Below are positions 12,701 through 24,859 of a DNA stretch of 64,000 nucleotides, piece after piece. The translations under genes were made by a program, and so were the position numbers. The stretch comes from Prostheceraeus crozeri (Eukaryota; Platyhelminthes; Polycladida; Euryleptidae): positions 1-64,000 of the forward strand of contig CAJQUW010003420.1 of the NCBI GenBank assembly GCA_907163375.1. The letters run 5' to 3'. Every line of letters begins with the position of its first letter. Within the stretch, counting starts at the first letter, position 1. A model generated the notes under the pieces. It saw nothing but the letters and a program-made list of their open reading frames with translations, ran no database searches and was not told the DNA's origin.

Positions 12701-15700
12701 ACAAAACAAATTTCCACAACTGCACAAACGACTCATCATAGTCAAATCAATCAATACCGACTTCGTCAACATCTTTTCGAATACCTCACTACTCTTCAAC
12801 TATTCAATTTAATCATCTATGTTTCGAAAATATCCTTAATTTACAAAAATAGAAATGCAACCTTCATACATCAACAAAATAAATTTCCACAACCGTACAA
12901 ACGACTCATCATAGTCAAATCAATCAATACCGATTTTGTCAACATTTTTTCGAATACCTCACTACTCTTCAACTACTCAAATCAATCATCTATGTTTCGA
13001 AAATATCCTTAATTTACAAAAATAGAAATGCAACCTTCATACATCAACAAAACAAATTTCCACAAACGCACAAACGACTCAGCATAGTCAAATCAATCAA
13101 TACCGACTTTGTCAACATTTTTTCGAATACCTCACTACTCTTCAACCACTCAAATCAATCATCTATGTTTCGAAAATATCCTTAATTTACAAAAATAGAA
13201 ATGCAAACTTCATACATCAACAAAACAAATTTCCAACACCATACCAACGACTCAGCATAGTCAAATCAATCAATACCGACTTTGTCAACATTTTTTCGAA
13301 TACCTCACTACTCTTCAACTACTCAAATCAATCATCTATGTTTCGAAAATATCCTTAATTTACAAAAATAGAAATGCAACCTTCATACATCAACAAAACA
13401 AATCTCCAACACCATACAAACGACTCAGCATAGTCAAATCAATCAATACCGACTTTGTCAACATTTTTTCGAATACCTCACTACTCTTCAACTACTCAAA
13501 TCAATCATCTATGTTTCGAAAATATCCTTAATTTACAAAAATAGAAATGCAACCTTCATACATCAACAAAACAAATCTCCAACACCATACGAACGACTCA
13601 GCACAGTCAAATCAATCAATACCGACTTTGTCAACATTTTTTCGAATACCTCACTACTCTTCAACTACTCAAATCAATCATCTATGTTTCGAAAATATCC
13701 TTAATTTACAAAAATAGAAATGCAACCTTCATACATCAACAAAACAAATTTCCACAACTCCACAAACGACTCAGCATAGTCAAATCAATCAATACCGATT
13801 TTGTCAACATTTTTTCGAATACCTCACTACTCTTCAACTACTCAAATCAATCATCTATGTTTCGAAAATATCCTTAATTTACAAAAATAGAAATGCAAAC
13901 TTCATACATCAACAAAACAAATTTCCACAACTGCACAAACGATTCAGCATAGTCAAATCAATCAATACCGACTTCGTCAACATCTTTTCGAATACCTCAC
14001 TACTCTTCAACTACTCAAATTAATCATCTATGTTTCGAAAATATCCTTAATTTACAAAAATAGAAATGCAACCTTCATACATCAACAAAACAAATTTCCA
14101 CAACTTCACAAACGACTCAGCATAGTCAAATCAATCAATACCGACTTTGTCAACATTTTTTCGAATACCTCACTACTCTTCAACTACTCAAATCAATCAT
14201 CTATGTTTCGAAAATATCCTTAATTTACAAAAATAGAAATGCAACCTTCATACATCAACAAAACAAATTTCCACAACTGCACAAACGACTCAGCATAGTC
14301 AAATCAATCAATACCGACTTTGTCAACATTTTTTCGAATACCTCACTACTCTTCAACTACTCAAATCAATCATCTATGTTTCGAAAATATCCTTAATTTA
14401 CAAAAATAGAAATGCAACCTTCATAGATCAACAAAACAAATCTCCACAACCGCACCAACGACTCAGCATAGTCAAATCAATCAATACCGACTTTGTCAAC
14501 ATTTTTTCGAATACCTCACTACTCTTCAACTACTCAAATCAATCATCTATGTTTCGAAAATATCCTTAATTTACAAAAATAGAAATGCAACCTTCATACA
14601 TCAACAAAACAAATCTCCAACACCATACCAACGACTCAGCATAGTCAAATCAATCAATACCGACTTTGTCAACATTTTTTCGAATACCTCACTACTCTTC
14701 AACTACTCAAATCAATCATCTATGTTTCGAAAATATCCTTAATTTACAAAAATAGAAATGCAACCTTCATACATCAACAAAACAAATTTCCACAAACGCA
14801 CAAACGACTCAGCACAGTCAAATCAATCAATACCGACTTTGTCAACATCTTTTCGAATACCTCACTACTCTTCAACTACTCAAATCAATCATCTATGTTT
14901 CGAAAATATCCTTAATTTACAAAAATAGAAATGCAACCTTCATACATCAACAAAACAAATTTCCACAACTCCACAAACGACTCAGCATAGTCAAATCAAT
15001 CAATACCGACTTTGTCAACATTTTTTCGAATACCTCACTACTCTTCAACTACTCAAATCAATCATCTATGTTTCGAAAATATCCTTAATTTACAAAAATA
15101 GAAATGCAACCTTCATACATCAACAAAACAAATTTCCACAACTGCACAAACGACTCAGCATAGTCAAATCAATCAATACCGACTTCGTCAACATCTTTTC
15201 GAATACCTCACTACTCTTCAACTACTCAAATTAATCATCTATGTTTCGAAAATATCCTTAATTTACAAAAATAGAAATGCAACCTTCATACATCAACAAA
15301 ACAAATCTCCAACACCATACCAACGACTCAGCATAGTCAAATCAATCAATACCGACTTTGTCAACATTTTTTCGAATACCTCACTACTCTTCAACTACTC
15401 AAATCAATCATCTATGTTTCGAAAATATCCTTAATTTACAAAAATAGAAATGGAACCTTCATACATCAACAAAACAAATTTCCACAAACGCACAAACGAC
15501 TCAGCATAGTCAAATCAATCAATACCGACTTTGTCAACATTTTTTCGAATACCTCACTACTCTTCAACTACTCAAATCAATCATCTATGTTTCGAAAATA
15601 TCCTTAATTTACAAAAATAGAAATGCAAACTTCATACATCAACAAAACAAATCTCCAACACCATACCAACGACTCAGCATAGTCAAATCAATCAATACCG

Positions 15701-15949
15701 ACTTTGTCAACATTTTTTCGAATACCTCACTACTCTTCAACTACTCAAATCAATCATCTATGTTTCGAAAATATCCTTAATTTACAAAAATAGAAATGCA
15801 ACCTTCATACATCAACAAAACAAATTTCCACAAACGCACAAACGACTCAGCATAGTCAAATCAATCAATACCGACTTTGTCAACATTTTTTCGAATACCT
15901 CACTACTCTTCAACTACTCAAATTAATCATTTATGTTTCGAAAATATCA
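9724..15949. repeat. 173-bp satellite array, about 36 copies
   Basis: A head-to-tail tandem array. A fixed word (TTTCGAAAATATCC) recurs every 173 bp; from 9901 to 15940 the distance equals 35 periods once a single short unit of 157 bp (11804-11961) is allowed for. The first copy is diverged and partial. Units differ at a few diagnostic places: CATTTTTTCG or CATCTTTTCG, GACTTTG or GACTTCG, and TTTCCACAACTGC or TCTCCAACACCAT. From about 10.5 to 12.8 kb the TTTTTT and CTTTT variants alternate, giving a dimeric 346-bp higher-order unit. Small open frames such as 11833-12147 are by-products of the repeat. Unit length is close to one nucleosome repeat. Confidence 0.97.
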
Positions 15950-16500
15950 AGCATGATCGCCGGTAGAAACGACCTGCATTGTCAGATGGCTGATTTTTGA
16001 ATTCTGCGATCTTTATGAGTTGAGGCGTACCCAGGTTATCCGAAATATGCGGGCATGGAGGAGCTGCGGCAAACTGGGAGAGCTTCGCAAGTGCAGGTTC
16101 GGATTTAAACTGACTAAGGTTTTGCATTGAAATTATTATGGTTCGCTCTACATCGGAAATCTGATGGTGGATCCAACAGGATTTCTTCGGATCACTGATC
16201 GAGTGACAAGTGGTGCTTTAATGGGATGTTCGTTTCATGGACAAGGAAGGAGAGCAATTTTTTCCGCGCTCCGAGAATTGGTCGACTCACTCTGAATGCA
16301 AAAATCGGACGCACATACCGCGAAAATATGTGAACAAAGTCAGAAATGAAAACGTTGACTATCATAAAGATTGCAGATTGCCAATTCGCCCTATCATGGA
16401 ATAGAAGGATGTCCTCAGAATCGAGCAATTTAAGCACGAAATTCTTCGGCAGCTGCAGACGCTGCGTTTCAACCCACGATGACCCGATCGACAACACGGC
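15950..16500. other. GC-richer segment abutting the satellite
   Basis: Composition shifts abruptly from the satellite to a less AT-rich stretch. Two minus-strand frames (15927-16127 and 16192-16497) look mildly coding-like, being rich in Pro, Ala and Leu, but match no family I can name. It may be an old coding remnant. Confidence 0.3.
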
Positions 16501-16727
16501 TGTGAATGACCCAAACTAGCTTAAAACATCTGAGAATTAGTAAGAAGCTGATGGACTGCGTAACAGGCTGATCTGTAATATTTATCCTGGTTTTGCCGTG
16601 CAGTTGATTATTGACTATACTAAGTCGCTAGCATAGGCGAATTAATGTTGATGGTCAATAATGTAATCACTGGCATCAACTTAATCATAACTTTAAGTTA
16701 TTTTCGACACATGCTGTACACCGTCAT

Positions 16728-16760
16728 TTCGAGTAGTTGAAGAGGTATTCCAAAATATGA
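16728..16760. repeat. Inverted scrap of the satellite
   Basis: GAGTAGTTGAAGAG followed by GTATTCCAAAA is the reverse complement of part of the 173-bp unit, with a few bases lost. It lies about 0.8 kb beyond the array, in opposite orientation. Confidence 0.5.
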
Positions 16761-16821
16761 GAGCAACAAAAAAAATAAATAAAGTAATAAAGTAAACTTG
16801 CAAAAATCAGGAAAAAATAGT

Positions 16822-17185
16822 GTGACTAATAATGTGCTAAGAGATAAATTTTGTAGCAATTATGGACTGATTATTATGTGAAACCATATCATTGGGGTGT
16901 TTGGTCATATTTCAACTAAAAACTGTGTTCTGTATAGGTTACAAATACAAAAGTGCTCTATGGTAGACAATAGAAACTGAAAAGTATCAGGGGGTGACTA
17001 ATAATGTGATACGTGTATTTTAGAGTTTTCTGGCATTCACGCGAAAAAACATCAATATCTGACGCCTAGAAACGTTTTCCGACATCAATGAAACAATCTG
17101 ATAGCATTTTAAACGAATAGTTGTAGAAAACCTGATTTTTATAGCGAAAAAATTGAAAATTTGGGGGGTGACTAATAATGTGGTA
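16822..17185. repeat. Three copies of GTGACTAATAATGTG spaced 171 bp
   Basis: The word GTGACTAATAATGTG occurs at about 16822, 16993 and 17164, the last two preceded by a run of G. The intervening sequences are not obviously alike. Read in reverse, the last copy gives ATACCACATTATTAGTCACC, which looks like a Tc1/mariner-type terminus beside TA. It may be a degenerate element end, or unrelated sites with regular spacing. Confidence 0.5.
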
Positions 17186-20100
17186 TATACTGTATATAAT
17201 GAGGAAATTCCTGGTCGGAGAAAATATTGTATGCAAATTTTTGAGTGCGAGAAAATTATCTGTAAATCCCGAATTAGTTAAAACTGTTGATGCTAACTTC
17301 ATCGCATATAATCTATCTTGCTCTCCCAGAAGGGGAAAGTAAAAAATGTTTTAGTGTGAAATTTTTTCACATGTACATGTCAAAATTTCAATTCACAGTT
17401 TCAGATTTCATCGGTTAAATATCTTTTAATAAGGAAACAGGAATCGAGCTACATGTACGTACGTACACCATTCCTGATGTTTTTCGTGCCAATGTTTGTG
17501 TAATCTTTCCAATCTACATGTGTTTCACTAAATTAGAACACGATCAAAATACTCGGTTGTCCAAAAACTTATTCCAAAACGCTTAATGTTACATAAGTGA
17601 GAAACTCGTACCGTTAGGAAAATATGCTTTAATTTGTTGCACTGAGTACCGTATGTGCTATGCACGTGTACGTGTATATTCCTACTGACAGTATCATACT
17701 TTTTATAATATAAAAATCTTCATGCTGTATTTCATTACCTTATGAGGATGGTTTGAGAAAATATTGATTTTCTTCCATTTTCTTCACAAAATTTTCCAGT
17801 TCGACACCATTGATAGAAATCTTGCAATCGTATCAGCAAAAGCTGCGCACTTTGGAAGGAAGGCCATTGGATGTTCTGACCACTCTATCATTTCGAACAA
17901 TCTGAAAAGAAAATTGAAGCATGTGAGAGATTGTCCTTAAAAGTTATCTGAAAATCACCAACGGGTTTTTATGATATGATATACTTCGTGATATGATAAA
18001 TGATACCACTTTCAATACATTTGCACCGACTTATTGATGAAAAAATATTCAAGTAAACCGCAAAGGGGAAACATTAACTTTTATCCACAAGTCAGAAACA
18101 TCGCTACTGAATAATTACAATTTGATTTCAATAGTAAATTCCTTGTAATGCAAGACGCGCAAGCACGATATTGAAGATGGACTGGGCAACAGAGGCCAAT
18201 TATAAGTATATCTGAAAATTATCGTAGTACGAGAAGGAATTACTAGTAATAATATAAAACAAAAGCAACTTAGACATTGATAGGCAGGTGATGGTAGTTA
18301 AAGGCAAGCACAGTCAAACGAAAACTGTTGAGTCCTATACCAATGAGTTTTACTCGATGCAGTAAATTGTGGATATTTAACAACCATGCAACCTATTTGT
18401 ACTACAAAATGTTCCGGAACAACCTCTTGTACTCTCTATCTCTATCCAACTGTTGACTGTGAGAATGTCACTAACTCTGACTGATACACACTGATAATCA
18501 GGAGCAGTGTTTCTGAGCGAAACTATTTATCTCGCTCGACGTCGTTCGTCCCTCAGGATCCTCACTCGCTCGATCGCTCATCTGGCAAATTTTTTTTGCT
18601 CATTCGCTCGATTTTCTCATTCGTCCTCAAACTTTCGCTCGCTCATCGAAAGAAAACTTTCGGGCGCTCGCGAAAGGCAAATTTTACATTGTTTAGATAA
18701 TGACTGTGTTAAAATACAACGAACTATGATTGATCCATTTCATACATAGGGCTTGCCTTTTGACGTCCATGGAGTACACGTATGGAATTGTCATATTATG
18801 CGTTAAACTTTTGATTACGGTGAATAAGTTGGGTCCACGCATAATAAATGAAACTTAACATACCTGATTCTTTCATAGAAATTTCAGCAAGCTTTATGCC
18901 TACTATGCATGGTTCGACTTTGATATCAAAAATAATTATCCCATAGGTACTTATGACCTTGTAAGCTTTTAGAAACTATAACTTTCTTAGGATGAACAAG
19001 CAATTCTTTCTGATGTACTTCGGGCGAACAAACAGTTCGGTAAATGAAGTTAGGGCATGTCGATTTTCGTGTAGAATATACTACAGATCTTACAGTCATC
19101 TCATTGCAATCGAAACGTTTTTCATTCATTAATAGAAGTAGTGGTAAATCTGAAATCACTTTTTTAAGACAGAAACTTGATGCGTAGTATCCCCGGTTCA
19201 ATTTTAAGGCATCGAATGATTATGCCTGATGCCTCTATTAGGCCGGACGTGGCAACCTGTCAGTCAAATTCATTATATGCCAAGAACCTTAAAAAACTTT
19301 CCTCTAGATCGAGAGCTTTGGAAAGGGTGCTTATACAGATCTACATACTAATTCCCACACATTTCTTGAACGTCAGGGCATTTAAATTCTGAAACATTCC
19401 CAAGATTTCCAGGACCTCTATGAACCATGATAAAAGAATGAGGAGAGAACTTTCCGTTTCATTATCGCTAGTCTGATTTATTGTGTCATGCATGTCCATG
19501 TCTATCTGCAGTCTGTGAGTAAAGCACATTTCATAAAAGTCTTCAGGAGACAATAATCAAAGGCGCAAGTTGAAGGGCATTATTTACCGGATTTTGAAAG
19601 ATTGACATTCCGCACCAGAGTTGTTTATGTAGTTATTACTGCACTTGTTGTTTTGTTAGCACCAAACAGCTGAAACTATTTTGTAATTTACCCTCAGACC
19701 GGTTGGAAAAAAGTTGATCGAAAGACCATCTATCTAACACGCTACCAGATGTGATTGCAAATACTTCTTCATTGATCCTGCTTTTCATTCACGGTAAAGT
19801 ATACCATGCATGAATAGAGTACAATTCATTTTTTTATAATTACGTACATTTAATCATATTGTAATCCGTTTCCTCTTCTTAAACTGAAGGAGCATCTGTA
19901 AATAAAATGTAGCGTAAAGGAAAATAATGCCTTGACTTAACTGACATGATAGACTGCCTATCTTTGGAATCTTTGGAGCGCCAAGAACATTTTCGAAAGA
20001 AAACGGGAACAATATAACTGACGACGAAAATACAGGGCAACTAAAGTGATTTGAAATATGAGTTATCATGCTTGGCGGATACTGATTCATCGGGTTGGGC

Positions 20101-21251
20101 TCAAGTGAGAGACTGATAATGCGCGATGCCAATAATGTGCTGAAATACGCGAAAATAGAGACTGATAATACGCGGAAATAGTCATAACTAGCATTATAGA
20201 TCACTGAACATTATATTTGATCTCTTGAGCCTTAACCAACAAGTGAAATTTCATGGAATCCAAAGAAACTAACGACTATAGGAAACTTTCCCAGAGATAT
20301 ATCCGTATACAACATCCTCGAGTCCCGCCGCTGAATCACACGTCAGCTCCGTAATTATTATTACATATTCTAAGAATTCAACATACTAGTATTTAAGAAG
20401 TGCAGTCAACTTCGCAAGGATCAAAGAAAATACTGCAATTCTCGTGACCACTATTTTGGACCACAATTCATCAAGAATTACTTATATGTGAATTGAGAAA
20501 AAATAGAAAGCTTGTATAGTAGTGAGAAATTCAAATGAAATCGGGTGAGCGAATGAAAACGTCTGATGAATGATCAGCGCATGTCTCTTATTCTGTGCAA
20601 ATATGAGAAAATAGAGATTTCCAAAGATATAGGAGTGGGTTGCGGAAATCATTCGATCGTTGGCCATTGGTATTATCAAAGAAGGTCTCTCATTATGCAT
20701 ACCTGGAAAAAATTTCAGATAATCCGAAAAATAGGAGTGGGCGAAAGAAAATTTTATCAGTAGGAGACTTGCATTGGGATTTATGTGGTTAGATTCTTCT
20801 CTCATCCACTGATATCATTTGCCTTATATATTCTTCGAACAACAGTATTTGATAAGTGACTGGTAAAGAAGCAGCGATCATTTAACGATCATCCCATATA
20901 TAAGAAATTGCAGACGTTCCAATATTAGGAGGAATCCTGAAAACATGAGTTCTTAATTGAAAAATAGGAGGAATTTTCAAAAATAGGAAAAATAGGAGGT
21001 CTGTGACTCCTTTATGCAGCAATTTTCTTTATGCTACAATAGGTGTGGATGATTTACATTTTCATTGTGGGTATTTTTTATCAAAGTCAATTCAACCTTG
21101 CACCAACACGAATGATTCCCTGGTGGATATTTTTTCCTGTGCCTTCCCGTGCTGTGCATTTGAATTATGGATGCTCTCTAAGAAATGTAATCTTAAACAC
21201 GATTATGCAAATTACACACGGCTTTGATCACGTACGAGCACTTACATAGCA
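17186..21251. other. AT-rich DNA inside giant element, no recognised genes
   Basis: A CGCTCG-rich low-complexity patch lies at about 18530-18680. AATAGGAG-type short repeats lie at about 20620-20750 and 20925-21000. No frame carries a recognisable domain. Confidence 0.35.
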
Positions 21252-21488
21252 TTGGTACTCAATCCTTCACCTGTTGAAGAAACAGTGCTATCCCAAAACA
21301 TTGTGAAATCTTATTACCAAAATAATTTGGAAATTAAGCAGATTTTAATGCCAAGTGAATATAAATGTCGCGCAAACACTAGGTTTAAAAATCTCACAAA
21401 AGGTTCAGCGTTCATAGCAGTTGGCTCTACATGTATCGGTGAAAATCTTAGTCATTTCCGATACATAATTGACGAACTAGTTGCGTGA
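21252..21488 (+). CDS. Unrecognised coding-like frame (78 aa)
   Basis: I do not recognise this frame. It reads VLNPSPVEETVLSQNI through FRYIIDELVA, is balanced in charged and polar residues, and has no low-complexity runs, so it looks more coding-like than most frames nearby. There is no signal peptide or membrane segment. It could be an exon of a gene carried by the giant element, or a decayed piece of another mobile element. Splice sites were not resolved and the start is uncertain. Confidence 0.25.
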   Translation: MVLNPSPVEETVLSQNIVKSYYQNNLEIKQILMPSEYKCRANTRFKNLTKGSAFIAVGSTCIGENLSHFRYIIDELVA

Positions 21489-22199
21489 CTCGATGAAATT
21501 CATCGACTTCTCGAGAAACCCCGGGGTTAGTTGTCACCCTAGACTATCAATTCAAGCAATTTATTTTATATATGACGAGCAACAATGAAGATGGCTAAAC
21601 ATATCACCATCAGCCGTCAGTTAAATGCACGGTCTTCAGGTGTCGACGGTGCATGTTCTTAAGATGGACTAACACGAACGAGGGCCAAGACCACAACAAC
21701 GCGATAGACATGACCGAAGGTTTACCGACGATGGACAAAAGTCATCGAATGTGTCGGATTGATCAGGAAGACCAATAGTAAATTCCTTACAACCATACAA
21801 TGTACACGAAGAATAACCCGGCTTACGAATCTATGTGTACAACTGCAACTGCGAACTGCTAATGTACACCAGGCTTAAGGCCTTTAGGCGAAAGATTCGT
21901 CACATTACCAAATAAATTAGACGGATGAAGGAGCGAATGCGATCGAATAGATAAGCAACATTAGGGTCTAGACGTTTCAAACAGTATTTCATTTGAGTCA
22001 TGCGAGAAATATTGAGTAGAAAATAATATTTATCGTCATATAGCGTATGGCTGGTCTCTTAAGTGCCACATCCTATATTTATTGAAACTGTCCTATCTTC
22101 ATCTGCTGATAAATCAATTGGCATTGAAGCGAAAACGTAGACACTTTACTATAGGTGTGCGAAGTCAGGTTATCAGATATGAAATTAAATGAATAGCAA

Positions 22200-22480
22200 C
22201 TAAAGGAAGTCGGTTTGGGTGAATGACCTCATGCCACCATTGCTTTGGTTTGGCCACGTACGAAAAAAGAGAAGGATTAAGTGGATCAGTGAAGTAAAGG
22301 AGATGCAAGTTACTGTCAAGCCTGCTGTGTGTCAGTTAAAGAAAATTTGAAGCAATTTAATGGATTAAGGTTTAAGAAATGATGCTGCTAAAAACTTGAT
22401 GTCAATGATGAAACTGGTCAAGATAAATTGTTCACTCCAGTATCTCTGGAACCTAGACGTAAGAAGAAATGAGTGATTGA
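22200..22480 (+). pseudogene. Possible LINE C-terminal scrap
   Basis: A frame reads LLWFGHVRKKRRIKWISEVK and later RNDAAKNLMS. This resembles the RWFGHVxR...A-x-R/N tail of non-LTR reverse transcriptases, interrupted by stops. The similarity is short and judged by eye only, so a chance match is possible. Confidence 0.3.
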
Positions 22481-22606
22481 GTGAATGAAAATACACAAGT
22501 AGACTAGGTGTCCTACATCACTAGAAAGCGTCAAAAGATCATACATTCGGGCTTACTTGCATGGATTATGTAAAGCACGATTACATCCGATTTTAAATCC
22601 TGAAGC

Positions 22607-22972
22607 TCATTCTTGATACAAATGCCTCATGGAAAACTCGACATGGAATTTAGACAAGATGGTGTTTAGCAACATCCAAAAATCATGCTTCTGTTCGCCG
22701 AAAAATATGGAGACAATTTCAATTATTTTCGATAGAAAGTCAATCGCCTTTGACAGTTCATCGAGGTAGGCACAGGGACTACAATCCGCCCCAAGCGGAT
22801 TTAGGAAACCAATAAAATAGAAAGACGGCAGCTTACTGTACTGGCCCAGCTGTACTGCACTTGTGCTTGGTGTGTTGAACATTAACTCTTGATCATAGCA
22901 ATAATCCTCGGCCTCGAAATCTGATACAATTTTCAGCTTCATTGCTGTTGCCTCTACATCACTATGTAGCAC
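22607..22972 (-). CDS. Unrecognised coding-like frame (121 aa)
   Basis: The longest open frame in the middle of the giant element. It starts MLHSDVEATAMKLKIVSDFE and ends MRHLYQE. It is acidic in the first third. A mixed hydrophobic segment (AIDFLSKIIEIVSIFFGEQ, residues about 80-98) is probably a buried or amphipathic helix rather than a membrane anchor. I can name no family. It may be a single exon, and a second minus-strand coding-like frame lies about 1.1 kb upstream (24087-24356). Whether it is element cargo or a decayed host exon cannot be told. Confidence 0.35.
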   Translation of the reverse strand: MLHSDVEATAMKLKIVSDFEAEDYCYDQELMFNTPSTSAVQLGQYSKLPSFYFIGFLNPLGADCSPCAYLDELSKAIDFLSKIIEIVSIFFGEQKHDFWMLLNTILSKFHVEFSMRHLYQE

Positions 22973-24086
22973 AACTGAGGCTCTAAGATGTCACAGTTAG
23001 CATCTGCAGTCATCAACATTGTTATGCCATGCTCAATGCTCTCCACTTAGACCAAATACTGATATGATCAAAATATTTCATCGCCAGCTTCGAGGTCGAG
23101 GAAAAATGGAGATTATTTTCGATTACAAGGGTCAAAAATTAACATCTTTTTCAAAATGTCTCATTAATTTAAAGGATGATATGACATGACAGAATTTCTT
23201 TTAATGTCAAACTCAACATATTAGTGGCCCATATTATCAAACACTTAATGACAAAGCTTCATGTACTAAGATATGGAATCTTGATTCGGAAAAGCGTTCT
23301 TAGATCGTTTGGAAATCTGAAACTAGCGATAACTTGCAAGAAATTAACAAATCTCTATTTCCATGTCATTTAGAAAAAATCAGAAAATGTTGATGCCCTT
23401 ATGCTCAGTAGACTTTATTTTTGTTGGATTTTTGGACCAGTTACCAGACCCTACAAAATTATTTAGCTGATTTACGGAAATTGCGGAAAATTTTGGTAGA
23501 TAGGCATAATTAGGTCAACTTTCAAACTGTAAGAGGCTATTGATTTTCCTCTTACAAGAAAGAACTTGTTATAACTAAGTAATTTGGCTTATTTACCATT
23601 ATTAAACAACACTGTATCAAATATAATTAAAACCTGCACTCTATTTCCCGAACAAGGAGCTTTGCACATTGATTTTCTCCATAACAAACTTCTAGTGGTA
23701 TGAAACTCAAATTAAGTGACTTCTTTCTTTCGAGAATTTGTAACTGAAAAAAAATCACATCAAGTCATTTTTCTCAAGACTCATACTAGATAGCAACTTA
23801 GCTACTGATGGCATGAATTACTCACTTCCTTAATATTATGCCGCAACCAAACGTTTTTGGATCGAAGCACTTGCTGGGCTGACAGACATGAAAGACTTAA
23901 ATTGGATATACACTGTGTTCATCATTTGCTAAGTTAAGGTATACAACTTAGGTCATCTTCATGTATACCAATCTACAAATGATGACATTATTTTTATGCA
24001 CTAAATTGAAAGGGGATTGTGAATTGTGAAACTGGTTAGTGTGCCTCACCTTTCCCTATTTCAAGCGAGAAGAGGCAACAAGAACA

Positions 24087-24356
24087 TCAGCATATTTTCA
24101 TATTTTCTCCATCGCCTTGATCGCGCCTGTTACAAAGCAGTTGAACGACAAAATTGTACAAACTGTCAGCTTCTTGTAGTTCACCATCGAGAGCCTGACT
24201 GACCTTGTCACCATCAGTTCCGAATGCCACAGTAAAGAGAGAACTTTTGAAGTCTGGAAGATAATGCAGAATCTCACCATTCAATAATTCAAAGAAATAT
24301 TTATCTACGTTTCGTCTGTAATGAGAGACCGATGAATTCTGAGAAACGTTTCTCAT
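24087..24356 (-). CDS. Unrecognised coding-like frame (89 aa)
   Basis: It starts MRNVSQNSSVSHYRRNVDKY and ends GDGENMKIC. The reading VAFGTDGDKVSQALDGELQEADSLYNF has normal globular-protein composition, and the alternative frame on the same strand (24098-24280) looks less natural. No domain is recognised. It lies on the same strand as, and about 1.1 kb upstream of, the 22607-22972 frame, so the two could be exons of one gene. The splice sites between them were not verified. Confidence 0.3.
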   Translation of the reverse strand: MRNVSQNSSVSHYRRNVDKYFFELLNGEILHYLPDFKSSLFTVAFGTDGDKVSQALDGELQEADSLYNFVVQLLCNRRDQGDGENMKIC

Positions 24357-24499
24357 TTATTTCTTACATTGTTCTTATACATATGCCAATAGGTACCTTG
24401 TTATGGAACATAATTTGAATTTTGAGCAATATTTCTGAAAATATTCGGTAATAAATGAGCTACTCTTTGGAGTGACTTGCAACTCGGTTTAGTCTTGGA

Positions 24500-24727
24500 A
24501 TGGCGAAGCAGTTATTGAATATACATGTTACGGAATCCAAAATACATGTTGCAGAATATCGGGATTTCTTAGCGCATATCATTGATGCTATAGCATACGA
24601 GAAACATACAACTACAAGTAAGCTAAAAATAAGCGGAAATACAGTGGTAGTTAAGAGCATGTCGGACGAAAACATTCGAAGGAAAATCGATTTGTACAAG
24701 TATGTCAAACAGCATGGAATGGCTTAA
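24500..24727 (+). CDS. Unrecognised coding-like frame (75 aa)
   Basis: It starts MAKQLLNIHVTESKIHVAEY and ends YVKQHGMA. It is charged, helix-rich and lysine-containing with no membrane segment. It opens with an ATG and is compact enough to be a whole small protein or one exon. No family recognised. An overlapping minus-strand frame (24460-24708) is hydrophobic and probably its shadow. Confidence 0.25.
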   Translation: MAKQLLNIHVTESKIHVAEYRDFLAHIIDAIAYEKHTTTSKLKISGNTVVVKSMSDENIRRKIDLYKYVKQHGMA

Positions 24728-24859
24728 GTTGCATGTTGGATATACAGAATGAGTTAAAGTTTTCAAAATATAATAGGTGATCCAGCAAATATTCAAGATC
24801 ATGTAAAAGTAAAAAATGTCATGGTGTCTGACGTAATCGCAGAAATTCATTTTTAGAAG

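Noticed and set aside
9724-15949. Possible CRISPR-like array
   Set aside because: The whole 173-bp unit is repeated with no unique spacers, and the DNA is plainly eukaryotic.
18507-18749. Serine/arginine-rich 80-codon frame
   Set aside because: It comes from CGCTCG-type low-complexity DNA; no domain or splice context.
20482-20805. 107-codon minus-strand frame
   Set aside because: Phe/Ser/Ile-rich composition and an overlapping plus-strand frame suggest chance in AT-rich DNA with short AATAGGAG repeats.
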